Origin: Ascidiaceihabitans sp039975415
GTDB taxonomy: Bacteria > Pseudomonadota > Alphaproteobacteria > Rhodobacterales > Rhodobacteraceae
Length of the DNA stretch: 64,000 bases
NCBI RefSeq assembly: GCF_039975415.1
Contig: NZ_JBDWHD010000014.1
Direction: 5' to 3' (one strand)
The notes under the pieces were generated by a model. The model made no database searches, was not told the origin of the DNA, and saw nothing but the letters and a program-made list of their open reading frames with translations. How positions within the stretch are numbered: position 1 is the stretch's first letter; the number at the start of each line of letters is the position of its first letter. Below, piece by piece: positions 16,372 to 25,063 of the stretch. The translations under genes and the position numbers were made by a program.

Positions 16372-17475
16372 ATGATGACACCAAAGACCGAAGATGAACT
16401 GGCCGCTTATGTGGCCTCTGCCGATGCCCCCATTTGGGTGCAAGGCGGTGGCACCCGCGGGCTTGAAGGGGAAGGTGTGGCATTAAGCACTGCCAGCATG
16501 AGTGGCATCGAGCTGTATGAACCCGGCGCGCTCACCATTGTTGTGAAGGCGGGAACACCCGTTACCGACGTCGAAACCGCATTGGCCGCTGAAAACCAGC
16601 GCCTGCCTTTTGAACCGATTGACTACCGCGGCCTGACCGGCGTCATGGGCACCCCCACGATTGGCGGCGTTATTGCCACCAACAATTCTGGCGCACGCCG
16701 TATCCAAGTGGGTGCTGCCCGCGATTTTGCCTTGGGTGTGCGTTATGTGGATGGCATGGGGCAAATCGTGAAGAACGGTGGACGGGTGATGAAAAACGTG
16801 ACCGGTTATGATCTGGTCAAGTTGATGTCAGGCAGTTGGGGCACTTTGGGTGTTCTGACAGAAGTTGCCTTGAAGGTCCTGCCGGCCCCTGAAACCGAGG
16901 CCACCGTTATGATCCACGGCCTCAGCAATGCAATGGCCGTTGAAGCGATGGCATCGGCGTTGGGCTCTCCTTACGATGTGTCGGGTGCAGCCCATTCCGA
17001 AGACCCCGCAGCCCCGGTCACTTTGATCCGAGTAGAGGGGTTTGAAGCGTCCGTGACATACCGTGTCGCGCAATTGACAAAACAGCTGGCGCAGTTTGGG
17101 GCTGACATCACCTGCGCCACCACAGACAGTTCCGCAATCTGGCAAGACGTAAATGCCCAAGTCTGCTTTCATCAAAAAGACGGTGACATTTGGCGTGTTT
17201 CAGTCGCACCTTCTGATGGCGCACAAGTTATCGCCGCTGCGGGGGCAGAACAGGCGACTATGGATTGGGCTGGTGGCCTTGTTTGGTTGCGCATGGCGCC
17301 AGGCACAGACCTGCGGACCCGTCTGCGTGGCTTTAAGGGCCATGTGACCTTGGTGCGCGGGTCCGGATTTCCGCGTTTTCATCCCGAAGGGGCTGGCGTT
17401 GCGATGTTGACCAAAGGGTTGCGTCAACGCTTTGACCCCAAAGGCATCTTGAATCCGGGCTTGATGGCCGCGTGA
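16372..17475 (+). CDS. glcE: Glycolate oxidase FAD-binding subunit GlcE
   Basis: 367 residues, shorter than GlcD, with the PCMH FAD-binding core: VQGGGTRGLEG near the N-terminus, MGTPTIGGVIATNNSGARRIQVGAARD near residue 90 (shown here only as landmark ends MGTPTIGG and GAARD), and MKNVTGYDLVKLMSGSWGTLG, abbreviated here as KNVTGYDL and GSWGTLG. The C-terminus FDPKGILNPG is typical of GlcE. It forms the three-subunit glycolate dehydrogenase with GlcD and GlcF. Its stop overlaps the start of the next small membrane gene by four bases. Confidence 0.93.
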   Translation: MMTPKTEDELAAYVASADAPIWVQGGGTRGLEGEGVALSTASMSGIELYEPGALTIVVKAGTPVTDVETALAAENQRLPFEPIDYRGLTGVMGTPTIGGVIATNNSGARRIQVGAARDFALGVRYVDGMGQIVKNGGRVMKNVTGYDLVKLMSGSWGTLGVLTEVALKVLPAPETEATVMIHGLSNAMAVEAMASALGSPYDVSGAAHSEDPAAPVTLIRVEGFEASVTYRVAQLTKQLAQFGADITCATTDSSAIWQDVNAQVCFHQKDGDIWRVSVAPSDGAQVIAAAGAEQATMDWAGGLVWLRMAPGTDLRTRLRGFKGHVTLVRGSGFPRFHPEGAGVAMLTKGLRQRFDPKGILNPGLMAA

Positions 17476-17840
17476 ACTCTCTTGTCGTCATATTTCTGAT
17501 GGTTTTCGTCGCGGGCCCGTTGATTTTCTTTCGGTTGGTGCGCCCTGCACCGTCGTTGGCGCAATTTCGCCTGTTGGCGGGCATCTCGTTTAGCACCTTG
17601 CTGGTCAGCCTTGCTTTGCGCTTTGGCTTTTTGGGACGCTGGGGCAGCGATCCGTCTTTGACCTGGATCACCGTCGGTTTGATCTGGATTGCGTGGGTGG
17701 GAATTTTGGCGCTTGGCGTGCAGCGCCTGCGCATGGCGGATCCAAGTGTGCGAATGCGCAACTGGACCGCTGTTTTGGGCGCTTTTGGCACTGCTGTGCC
17801 GTGGTTTGGGCTGGCATCAGCCCATTTTATGACAGGCTAA
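17472..17840 (+). CDS. Small membrane protein inserted between glcE and glcF
   Basis: 122 residues with four hydrophobic segments (about 3-22, 35-52, 62-82 and 95-118). The GTG start is embedded in the glcE stop (GTGA), and glcF follows after 12 bases, so it is part of the glycolate oxidase operon. I recognise no named domain. A plausible role is anchoring GlcDEF to the membrane or moving glycolate, inferred from position only. Confidence 0.72.
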   Translation: MNSLVVIFLMVFVAGPLIFFRLVRPAPSLAQFRLLAGISFSTLLVSLALRFGFLGRWGSDPSLTWITVGLIWIAWVGILALGVQRLRMADPSVRMRNWTAVLGAFGTAVPWFGLASAHFMTG

Positions 17841-17852
17841 GGACGCATATTC

Positions 17853-19175
17853 ATGCAAACGATGTTTACACCAGAGCAGTTGAAAGACCCTGCGATTGAA
17901 CATTCCAACAAGATTTTGCGCACCTGTGTGCATTGCGGATTTTGCACGGCAACCTGCCCCACATATCAGGTTTTGGGCGACGAGCTGGACAGCCCGCGCG
18001 GCCGCATCTACCTGATCAAAGACATGCTGGAAAACGAGCGTGTGCCGGATGAGAAAACCGTCAAACACATCGACCGTTGCCTCAGCTGTTTGGCCTGCAT
18101 GTCCACCTGCCCCTCAGGCGTGCATTACATGCATCTGGTCGATCATGCGCGAGAGTACATTGAGGACAACTACAAACGCCCCTTAAGTGACCGCGTTTTG
18201 CGTTGGATACTGGCCCAAATCCTGCCCTATCCGATGCGCTTTCGCGTGGCATTGCTGGGGGCAAAGATCGGGCGCCCTTTTGCCCGGTTTATGCCCGACC
18301 CGCGTTTGAAAGCCATGCTGGAAATGGCCCCGAAACACATCCCGCCCGTGTCGCGCAACGACGATCCGCAGACCTTTGTGGCGCAGGCCCCACGTAAAAA
18401 GCGGGTCGCCCTGATGACGGGCTGTGCCCAAAAGGCGCTGAACACCGACATCAACGACGCCACCATCCGCTTGCTGACCCGCATGGGGTGCGAGGTTGTG
18501 GTGGCCGAGGGTGCAGGATGCTGTGGTGCGCTGACCCATCACATGGGCAAAGCCAGCCAAAGCCACGCGACAGCCGCCAAAAATATCAAGGCATGGGCGT
18601 CCGAGATGGACAACGGCGGCTTGGACGCCATCGTCATCAACACATCGGGCTGTGGTACGACGGTCAAGGACTACGGCCACATGTTCCGCAATGATCCTTT
18701 GGCCGCAGATGCCGCGCGGGTTGCGGGCATCGCCAAGGATGTGTCCGAGGTCTTGATGGATTTAGACATCGAGGCAGGCGCCGATAAGGACATGGTTGTG
18801 GCCTATCATTCGGCCTGTTCCTTGCAACACGGTCAACAGATCAAAACCCACCCGAAGACGCTGCTGAAAAAGGCAGGGTTCACCATCGTCGAACCCTCTG
18901 ATCCGCATCTGTGTTGCGGGTCGGCTGGCACCTATAACCTGATGCAGCCCGAGATTTCCAAGCAGTTGAAAGAACGCAAAGTGCGCACGCTTGAAGCCAA
19001 GAACCCCGATGTGATCGCTGCCGGCAACATTGGTTGCATGATGCAGATCGGGTCGGCAGCGGGCGTGCCCGTGGTGCATACCGTTGAATTGCTGGATTGG
19101 GCGACAGGAGGGCCGCGTCCGGCAGGTCTGGACCGTGGCCCAAATGCAGCGCCAGAGATTCCGATGCTCAGATAG
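17853..19175 (+). CDS. glcF: Glycolate oxidase iron-sulfur subunit GlcF
   Basis: 440 residues. Two [4Fe-4S] motifs are seen near residues 28-38 (CVHCGFCTATCP) and 76-86 (CLSCLACMSTCP). Two cysteine-rich CCG domains follow (AEGAGCCGALTHHMG and HLCCGSAGTYNLMQP). This subunit carries electrons from the GlcD/GlcE flavins to the membrane quinone pool. It is the last gene of the operon. The ATG at 17853 follows AAGGACG. Confidence 0.95.
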   Translation: MQTMFTPEQLKDPAIEHSNKILRTCVHCGFCTATCPTYQVLGDELDSPRGRIYLIKDMLENERVPDEKTVKHIDRCLSCLACMSTCPSGVHYMHLVDHAREYIEDNYKRPLSDRVLRWILAQILPYPMRFRVALLGAKIGRPFARFMPDPRLKAMLEMAPKHIPPVSRNDDPQTFVAQAPRKKRVALMTGCAQKALNTDINDATIRLLTRMGCEVVVAEGAGCCGALTHHMGKASQSHATAAKNIKAWASEMDNGGLDAIVINTSGCGTTVKDYGHMFRNDPLAADAARVAGIAKDVSEVLMDLDIEAGADKDMVVAYHSACSLQHGQQIKTHPKTLLKKAGFTIVEPSDPHLCCGSAGTYNLMQPEISKQLKERKVRTLEAKNPDVIAAGNIGCMMQIGSAAGVPVVHTVELLDWATGGPRPAGLDRGPNAAPEIPMLR

Positions 19176-19297
19176 TGCCAAGCGTGGCCTGACGTGACCT
19201 CGCTTTTTACTTTATTCACGCCGTTCCCGACCACTTTGCCCTAATTTCGCCTTAAGTTGACGCTAGCCAGTGCCAGCACGAACAAAGGATAGCGGTT

Positions 19298-20089
19298 TTG
19301 CGGCGCTGGATGTCTCTTTCCATCATGGTTCTGGTGATCACCTCTGCGGCTTTCGCACAGGATGCACGGCTGCGCCGTCTCGATACATCCGATGCAGGCA
19401 AAACCTGGGAAGCTGTCGGGCGATTGGACATTGGTGGCACAGGGTTTTGCACTGGCGCATTGATTGCGCCGGACCTTGTTCTGACGGCAGGCCACTGCTT
19501 GTTTGACAAAGCGTCAGGGGCCCCTATCGATCCGCAAACCATCAAATTCCTAGCAGGATGGCGCAATGGTCGCGCGTCGGCGTACCGCGATGTGCGGCGG
19601 GCCGTTGTGCATCCCGAGTATGCGTTTGAAGGCGATGTATCATCCGAACGTGTGCGCAATGATCTGGCCCTTTTGCAATTGGCCCGCCCCATTCGAAATT
19701 CAAAGATTGTCCCGTTTGGCACCGCTGCGCGCCCCCGCAAGGGTGATAAGGTTGGCGTCGTCAGCTATGCTAAAGACCGTGCAGAAGTGCCGTCATTGCA
19801 AGAGGTCTGCACCGTTCTGGCCCGACAGGAAGGTGTTCTTGTGACGTCATGTTCTGTTGATTTCGGGTCTTCCGGAGCCCCAATTTTCACCTTTGAAAAT
19901 GGTGCTGCGCATATCGTGTCCGTCGTTTCCGCCAAAGCAGAAGTCAAAGGTGACAAAGTGTCTTTGGGCACAGCTTTGGGTGCCCCATTGGCACGGTTAC
20001 AAGCCGAAATGATCGCCACCGCGGACGCAGGGCGTGTACGTGTTGGCGGCGTGCGCCACGACACTGGCGCAAAGTTTATCAAACCATGA
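19298..20089 (+). CDS. Secreted trypsin-like serine protease (first of tandem pair)
   Basis: 263 residues with a TTG start preceded by AAAGGA at eight bases; the resulting MRRWMSLSIMVLVITSAAFAQ is a good signal peptide, and the arginines argue for this start over the ATG four codons later. It is a chymotrypsin-fold protease: His in LTAGHCLF, Asp in RNDLALLQL, Ser in DFGSSGAPIF. The nucleophile context is GSSGAP instead of the usual GDSGGP. Two cysteines near the catalytic Ser could form a disulfide. The protein ends in GAKFIKP, a motif shared with its neighbour, whose ATG overlaps this stop by four bases. Confidence 0.88.
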   Translation: MRRWMSLSIMVLVITSAAFAQDARLRRLDTSDAGKTWEAVGRLDIGGTGFCTGALIAPDLVLTAGHCLFDKASGAPIDPQTIKFLAGWRNGRASAYRDVRRAVVHPEYAFEGDVSSERVRNDLALLQLARPIRNSKIVPFGTAARPRKGDKVGVVSYAKDRAEVPSLQEVCTVLARQEGVLVTSCSVDFGSSGAPIFTFENGAAHIVSVVSAKAEVKGDKVSLGTALGAPLARLQAEMIATADAGRVRVGGVRHDTGAKFIKP

Positions 20090-20928
20090 TGCGCTTGACT
20101 GGATGGATCGCGGCCTTGGTCATCGCCGCAACGGGTGCCTGCGCACAAACCACGAAGTTGCGCAAACTGGACAGCGAACTGAACGCGCAAGCCTGGCAGG
20201 CTGTTGGGCGTTTGGACATTGCGGGTGGCGGGTTCTGTTCTGCCACTTTGATCGAAGATGATCTTGTCGTGACAGCCGCCCATTGCGTCTACAACATGGA
20301 CACAGGACAGGCCCATGCACCCGAAAACATGACCTTCAGGGCCGGGTTGCGCGACGGAAAGGCTGCGGCCCATGTGCGCGTGGCCAAGGTTGCGGCCCAC
20401 CCCAAATTCAATCCACGCGCGGCGTCCAGCTATGCCAATATATCGCACGACGCAGCTTTGTTGCGGCTGGAAAAACCTGTGCAAGTCTATCAATTGAACC
20501 CTTTTGCATTGCATCAAGATCGTGTGGTCCGTGGCCCTGTCAGCATTGTGTCTTACGGCCGCAACCGATCCGAAGCCCAATCGCGACAAAACGAATGCCA
20601 GATGAAAGAACGCCAAGGCGCGGTCTTGGTTTTTGATTGCGATGTCACCTATGGATCGTCAGGCGCACCTGTGTTCACGCAAATGAACGGACGCGCCAAG
20701 ATTATGGCTGTGGTGTCAGCCATGTCCGTTTGGGATGGGCGTAAGGTGGCATTGGGTGTGGATGTTCAAGCCGTTGTGCCGGACCTAAAGCAGCAGTTGC
20801 GATCCGGACGGTTGGCCATCGCCCCTGCGCCGGCCGCCCGCATCAAGCGCTTGCGCGTCGGCTCAAGCGGCACGGCCCTGAACGGCAAATCGCGCAAAAG
20901 CATCGGCGCAAAATTCGTCAAACCGTAA
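20086..20928 (+). CDS. Secreted trypsin-like serine protease (second of tandem pair)
   Basis: 280 residues with signal peptide MMRLTGWIAALVIAATGACAQ (a cysteine at the cleavage region also allows a lipoprotein, but there is no clean lipobox). The triad is His in VTAAHCVY, Asp in SHDAALLRL and Ser in DVTYGSSGAPVF. The N-terminal half (AWQAVGRLDIAGGGFCSATLI) aligns with the first protease (TWEAVGRLDIGGTGFCTGALI, 21 residues counted, only ends needed), showing tandem duplication. It ends GAKFVKP. Translationally coupled to its partner. Substrates unknown; periplasmic or secreted. Confidence 0.87.
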   Translation: MMRLTGWIAALVIAATGACAQTTKLRKLDSELNAQAWQAVGRLDIAGGGFCSATLIEDDLVVTAAHCVYNMDTGQAHAPENMTFRAGLRDGKAAAHVRVAKVAAHPKFNPRAASSYANISHDAALLRLEKPVQVYQLNPFALHQDRVVRGPVSIVSYGRNRSEAQSRQNECQMKERQGAVLVFDCDVTYGSSGAPVFTQMNGRAKIMAVVSAMSVWDGRKVALGVDVQAVVPDLKQQLRSGRLAIAPAPAARIKRLRVGSSGTALNGKSRKSIGAKFVKP

Positions 20929-20943
20929 TTTCGCCGTTTGGGT

Positions 20944-20972
20944 CTTGAACCGTCAAAAATCATGCCCAAATT
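20944..20972 (+). promoter_or_regulatory. Sigma32 (RpoH)-like promoter of the hsp20 gene
   Basis: CTTGAA at 20944-20949 is followed after 15 bases by CCCAAATT at 20965-20972, close to the E. coli sigma32 pattern CTTGAA / CCCCATnT. Transcription from it would start near 20980, giving a leader of roughly 95-100 bases before the Hsp20 ATG. Confidence 0.55.
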
Positions 20973-20975
20973 CTC

Positions 20976-21075
20976 AGTACTGGAATGCCTAATGTTGGGT
21001 TCCGGTACTAATCTGGGTTCGTCCGATGTCGGAGAACCTGACCAATAAATCGCTCTTGAACTGAGGATTATACCT
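20976..21075 (+). promoter_or_regulatory. ROSE-like RNA thermometer in the hsp20 5' UTR
   Basis: Three consecutive hairpins can be drawn. The first pairs AGTACTGGAA (20976-20985) with TTCCGGTACT (21000-21009), one U-G wobble. The second pairs GGTTC+TCCGA (21016-21026) with TCGGA+GAACC (21029-21038). The third pairs UCGCUC (21050-21055) with GAGGA (21063-21067), which is the Shine-Dalgarno eight bases before the ATG. UCGCU matches the UYGCU core that sequesters AGGA in rhizobial ROSE thermometers, including the expected bulged pyrimidine and G-G pair. Heating would melt the last helix and free the ribosome site. Confidence 0.65.
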
Positions 21076-21543
21076 ATGCGAACACTTGATTTTGCACCGC
21101 TGCACCGTGCCACTGTCGGCTTTGATCAGATCGCCGATTTGATGGATCGCGTGATGAGCAGTGAGCCCACGCAAAACAGCTACCCCCCTTACAACATCGA
21201 AAAAACAGATGACGATGCATATCGCATTTCCATCGCAGTCGCCGGTTTTTCCGACGCTGAACTGAACGTCGAAGTCCGCGAAAATGCCCTGATCGTCACA
21301 GCCAAAAAGGTCGAAGACGAAGGCGTGCGCAAGTACCTGCATCGCGGCATCGCAACCCGCGCCTTTGAACGCCGGTTCCATTTGGCTGATCACGTGCGGG
21401 TGACAGGTGCAAGCCATGCAGACGGCATGCTGCATATCGATCTTGCACGCGAAGTGCCCGAGGCACTGAAACCGCGTCGCATCGAAATCTCATCGCAAAA
21501 AGCGGTGGAAACAGATGTCGTCGACGCGAAAGCCGTGAACTGA
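21076..21543 (+). CDS. Small heat-shock protein, Hsp20/alpha-crystallin family
   Basis: 155 residues: a short N-terminal arm (LHRATVGFDQIADLMDRV, typical of IbpA-like proteins), the alpha-crystallin domain from YNIEKTDDDAYRISIAVAGF to about residue 135 with ELNVEVRENALIVTAKK and an AFERRFHLADHV strand, and a variable tail. The consensus C-terminal IxI is represented by PRRIEI. It is an ATP-independent holdase that binds unfolding proteins. Control is probably by the sigma32-like promoter and the RNA thermometer upstream. Confidence 0.93.
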   Translation: MRTLDFAPLHRATVGFDQIADLMDRVMSSEPTQNSYPPYNIEKTDDDAYRISIAVAGFSDAELNVEVRENALIVTAKKVEDEGVRKYLHRGIATRAFERRFHLADHVRVTGASHADGMLHIDLAREVPEALKPRRIEISSQKAVETDVVDAKAVN

Positions 21544-21573
21544 ACACGCCAATCGCGCACAGCAAACAGGTGC

Positions 21574-21603
21574 AAGGCCCGGGGGACACCTTGGGCCTTT
21601 TTG
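21574..21603 (+). terminator. Rho-independent terminator of hsp20
   Basis: AAGGCCC (21574-21580) pairs with GGGCCTT (21593-21599) and is followed by a run of T. It lies 30 bases after the hsp20 stop codon. Confidence 0.8.
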
Positions 21604-21695
21604 CATGCGCCCCTTGTTTGCATCGCGTTTGCGGCGCCGCAGTTGGCGTCCACCTGCATTTGCAGTAGCGTTCTTCAAAAGGGGGTGTTTATCAC

Positions 21696-22502
21696 ATGAC
21701 AACAGACCGCAGTGATACGGCAGCCTATGCAGCCGCAAACAAGCAAACATGGGACGCCTCTGCCCATTTGCACGGCACCGGTCCAGCATGGGAAACACTG
21801 CTGGCCCAAGCCGCCCAACCTGCGTTTTCAGTGTTTGACGATTGCATCACGCAGACCCTTGAACACTTGGACCTAAAGGGGAAGCGCGCCGTGCAAGTGG
21901 GGTGCAACAATGCCCGCGAATTGCTATCTTTGGCGTCCTTTGGTGCGGTGCCCGCCCTCGGCATAGATCAATCGGCCGCATTTCTGGCGCAAGGCACACA
22001 GCTGGCGCAGGCCGCAGGGCTAACGCCCCGATTGCTAGAGGCCAACATCTACGATCTGCCCGATGATCTCGGCCAGTTTGATTTGGTTCTGATCACCATC
22101 GGCGTGTTGAACTGGATGCCCGACCTGCCTGCGTTTTTCCTGGTTATTGCAGGGTTGATGGCACCCGGCGCAAAGCTGGTGATCTATGAAACACACCCCA
22201 TGCTGGAGATGTTTGAACCGGGCGGTCCAACCCCGTTTGAACCTGTTCACAACTACTTTGAAACCGCGCCCGACATTCACGAAGGGGGCATCACCTATGA
22301 TGGCAGTGACGGGGGCGACGCGCCTACAGGATACTGGTTTTCCCACACAATGGGCGCAATTCTGAACGGATGCATCGCGGCGGGGCTTTGCATCGAAAAC
22401 CTTACAGAGCACCCCCATTCCAACCGCGAAGTGGATTTCGACATCTACGCAGACCGCGCCGCGCAGATGCCGATGAGCTTTACTCTGCTCGCTGCAAACT
22501 AG
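21696..22502 (+). CDS. Class I SAM-dependent methyltransferase
   Basis: 268 residues. Motif I is VQVGCNNARELLSLA near residue 67 (variant of VLDxGxGxG, with Cys-Asn-Asn in place of glycines), the acidic SAM-ribose residue is in LGIDQSAAFL, and motif IV region reads FDLVLITIGVLNWMPDL. The C-terminal half (THPMLEMFEPGG, TYDGSDGGDAPTGYWFSHTMG) is characteristic of a small-molecule methyltransferase group without assigned substrate. GGGGGTG precedes the ATG. It stands alone and converges on the VWA gene with only 16 bases between stops. Confidence 0.82.
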   Translation: MTTDRSDTAAYAAANKQTWDASAHLHGTGPAWETLLAQAAQPAFSVFDDCITQTLEHLDLKGKRAVQVGCNNARELLSLASFGAVPALGIDQSAAFLAQGTQLAQAAGLTPRLLEANIYDLPDDLGQFDLVLITIGVLNWMPDLPAFFLVIAGLMAPGAKLVIYETHPMLEMFEPGGPTPFEPVHNYFETAPDIHEGGITYDGSDGGDAPTGYWFSHTMGAILNGCIAAGLCIENLTEHPHSNREVDFDIYADRAAQMPMSFTLLAAN

Positions 22503-22518
22503 GGCCCTGACCCCAGGC

Positions 22519-24459
22519 CTATTCGCTGAGGCTTTGCGCCAAACGCATAAGTTGGATTGCCTCTGCGCGGTAACCGAAGGGATCATCACCCTTGGTCTGG
22601 GTTGCCAAAGCAATTGCGTCGGCATACCCCCAGTCCCCCAGATAATCCGACCCGCGCAACAGCTGTCCAAAGCCTGCGATGGCGCTGGCAAAACCTGCGT
22701 CGCTTAACGGGCCAAGGTCCGGCGTTATCGCCGTCTCAACAAGCTGGCTGTTTGCATCGCCCGGCGTCTTATAACGCAGTCGCAAAAAGCCAAGTTCATC
22801 ACTGGTGCGTGGGGTTTCGGATGCGCCGTAGCGCAACGGGTCATTCAAGACCGCAGCAGATCCCGTTGGCGTGACCTCATACAAGGCCGTCACACTGTGC
22901 CCCGCCCCGATATCACCTGCATCTACCTTGTCGTTGTTGAAATCCTCACGCTTCAAAGCGCGGGTTTCGTATCCGATCAAGCGATATTCGGCAATTGTCG
23001 CGGGATTGAATTCAACCTGGATTTTTACGTCGTTGGCGATGGGGAACAGCGCCCCTGACAATTGATCAACCAGCACTTTTTGCGCCTCAGACAACGTGTC
23101 GATATAGGCAGCTGTTCCGTTGCCGTTTTGTGCCAAGGCCTGCATTGTCGCATCGTCCAGATTGCCACGTCCAAAGCCCAGAACGCTTAGGTAAGTCCCG
23201 CTGTCACGCTTGTCTGCAATAAAGGTTTTCAACTGCTCAGGATCGTTAAGGCCGACATTAAAATCACCATCCGTGGCCAGAATAACGCGGCTGACGTCGC
23301 CGTCCTGTGTCATTTGCTCCGCGACCGAATAGGCTTGTTGCAAACCCGCTTGTCCTGCCGTGCCCCCCCCCGATTGCAACGCATTCAGCGCATTCAGAAT
23401 CGTCGTGCGATCAGCCGCTTTGGTCGGTGCCAGCACTTGCCCCGCGCTGCCCGCATACGCCACAATCGCCACTTCGTCATCGGGACGCAATTGGCTAAGC
23501 ATCAACCGGAAGGATTGCTTGAGAAGGGGCAGTTTGTTGGCTTGGTTCATCGATCCTGACGTGTCGATCAGGAACACCAAATTCAGCGGAGGGCGGTCTT
23601 CCAGCGCAGGCAACATGCCTTGGATGCCGATATGCACAAGCTGGGTGTCCGGGTTCCAAGGGGTTTGGCCAACCGATACCGTTGGCTGAAATGGCTGACC
23701 TTCCGGCGTCGGGTACGCATAGGGAAAATAGTTCACCATTTCTTCGATCCGCACAGCGTCTTTGGGCGGCATTTGCCCATGGGTCAGGCTGTTGCGGACT
23801 ACGGCATAGCTTGCGGTATCGACGTCGATGGAAAATGTCGAAACCGGGGTTTCAGACGTCACTTGAACCGGATTTGTCGGGGCGTTGGCGAAGTCTTCGA
23901 TGTTGCCCCGATCCTGTAGCACAGGTTCGCGTTGGCGTATGATCTGTGCAGGGGCGGATTCTGCGATAGCACCTGTCACCTGCATGTCGGCAGCCCCGTT
24001 TGCTGCCCCGTTCGCAAGGCTGTCATCGGCCGCCATCAAACGCTCGGGTGCTGCGGTGTCGCGCTTGGCTGCGGTACGCGGCGCGGGAGCGGGTTCGGGG
24101 ACATCTTTGGATACCGGTGCCACAGCAGGCTCAGGTGCCAACTGCGCTTCGTTTTGGGAAACCCCTGTCGGGCGTGTGCTGCTAAAATCCATCGGCAAAG
24201 CGGCAATCATTGCAACCGCAATCAAAGCGGTCGAGGCCGTCAACCCGGCGGGTGTGGTAAGTTTGGCAATCATATTTTTCGCTCCTGTCCAAAGGCCCGT
24301 TGTGGGCCGATCAACAGTAAGACGCGTGCCGTCAGCCGATCCTTGGAGGGCTGCAAAGTTTTTTTGTGCCAAAGCCAGATCAGCCGCTTTTTTATCCGCG
24401 TCGGGGTCAGGCGTTGCGGCTTGCATCATGGCTTTGATGTCGTTCAGATCGTCGCTCAT
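22519..24459 (-). CDS. Membrane-anchored von Willebrand factor A protein (YfbK-like)
   Basis: 646 residues. Residues 1 to about 75 are cytosolic and charged; a single transmembrane helix follows (LTASTALIAVAMIAAL), then a Pro/Ala-rich linker. Next is a conserved N-terminal domain (STFSIDVDTASYAVVRNSL, EEMVNYFPYAYP), a VWA domain near 350-530 with the MIDAS motif DTSGSM and ATDGDFNVG, and a C-terminal DUF3520-like part. This is the YfbK layout. The ATG at 24459 overlaps the sigma factor stop by four bases. The cytosolic head next to an ECF sigma gene suggests it may act as the anti-sigma or signal transducer, which is inference. Confidence 0.85.
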   Translation of the reverse strand: MSDDLNDIKAMMQAATPDPDADKKAADLALAQKNFAALQGSADGTRLTVDRPTTGLWTGAKNMIAKLTTPAGLTASTALIAVAMIAALPMDFSSTRPTGVSQNEAQLAPEPAVAPVSKDVPEPAPAPRTAAKRDTAAPERLMAADDSLANGAANGAADMQVTGAIAESAPAQIIRQREPVLQDRGNIEDFANAPTNPVQVTSETPVSTFSIDVDTASYAVVRNSLTHGQMPPKDAVRIEEMVNYFPYAYPTPEGQPFQPTVSVGQTPWNPDTQLVHIGIQGMLPALEDRPPLNLVFLIDTSGSMNQANKLPLLKQSFRLMLSQLRPDDEVAIVAYAGSAGQVLAPTKAADRTTILNALNALQSGGGTAGQAGLQQAYSVAEQMTQDGDVSRVILATDGDFNVGLNDPEQLKTFIADKRDSGTYLSVLGFGRGNLDDATMQALAQNGNGTAAYIDTLSEAQKVLVDQLSGALFPIANDVKIQVEFNPATIAEYRLIGYETRALKREDFNNDKVDAGDIGAGHSVTALYEVTPTGSAAVLNDPLRYGASETPRTSDELGFLRLRYKTPGDANSQLVETAITPDLGPLSDAGFASAIAGFGQLLRGSDYLGDWGYADAIALATQTKGDDPFGYRAEAIQLMRLAQSLSE

Positions 24460-24998
24460 GTCTGATCCTCGATGTCGCGCAATGCGCTTAGTTGTTTCTT
24501 GGCTTGCGATATCCGCCAGCTGATTGTGCCCTCGGACACCCCTAGAACATCGGCGGCGGCGGCATGCGTCAGGTCGTCCAACACAAGCGCAAGCGTATCC
24601 CGCAAATCTTGCGATAATTGGCACATCGCCACAGCCAACCAATCGGCCTGCTGCTGACCTTCAGCGAGTTCAGCCTGCCGGTTCATTTCCCAACCACCCC
24701 ACCCCACGGCTGCGCGGGTGTGTGTCGCCTGTTTGCGCCTGTGATCGTGGCTGGCATTCACTGCAATGCGGTAAAGCCATGTCGTAAAGGCTGCGTTGCC
24801 TTTGTAACTGCGCAGCTTGGACGGCAGCATCGCACAAATGTCTTGGGTCAGGTCTTCGGCGTCGGCTTTCGATCCGGTCAGGCGAAAACACAGGGCAAAC
24901 AGCCCGTCGTACCGCCGTGTCAGCAAAACTGAAAAAGCATCTGCATCCCCGCCCGCAGCAGCCAAAGCAAGGCCAATATCATCGGTTTTTTTACGCAT
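24456..24998 (-). CDS. ECF-type RNA polymerase sigma factor
   Basis: 180 residues from the ATG at 24998. Region 2 reads DAFSVLLTRRYDGLFALCFRL and DAEDLTQDICAMLPSKL; region 4 reads LSQDLRDTLALVLDDLTHAAAADVLGVSEGTISWRIS, abbreviated here as LRDTLALVLDDL and VLGVSEGTISWR. It lacks extra C-terminal domains. A longer form from a GTG at 25067 would translate through an A/T-rich hairpin and overlap the upstream stop, so I reject it. It is coupled to the VWA gene by a four-base overlap. The target regulon is unknown. Confidence 0.87.
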   Translation of the reverse strand: MRKKTDDIGLALAAAGGDADAFSVLLTRRYDGLFALCFRLTGSKADAEDLTQDICAMLPSKLRSYKGNAAFTTWLYRIAVNASHDHRRKQATHTRAAVGWGGWEMNRQAELAEGQQQADWLAVAMCQLSQDLRDTLALVLDDLTHAAAADVLGVSEGTISWRISQAKKQLSALRDIEDQT

Positions 24999-25063
24999 CT
25001 CAGGGGTTGGACGTGTCCCCTCCCCCGATCCTTGGCGCAACGGAATTTTTTTCCAAAAAAAAT

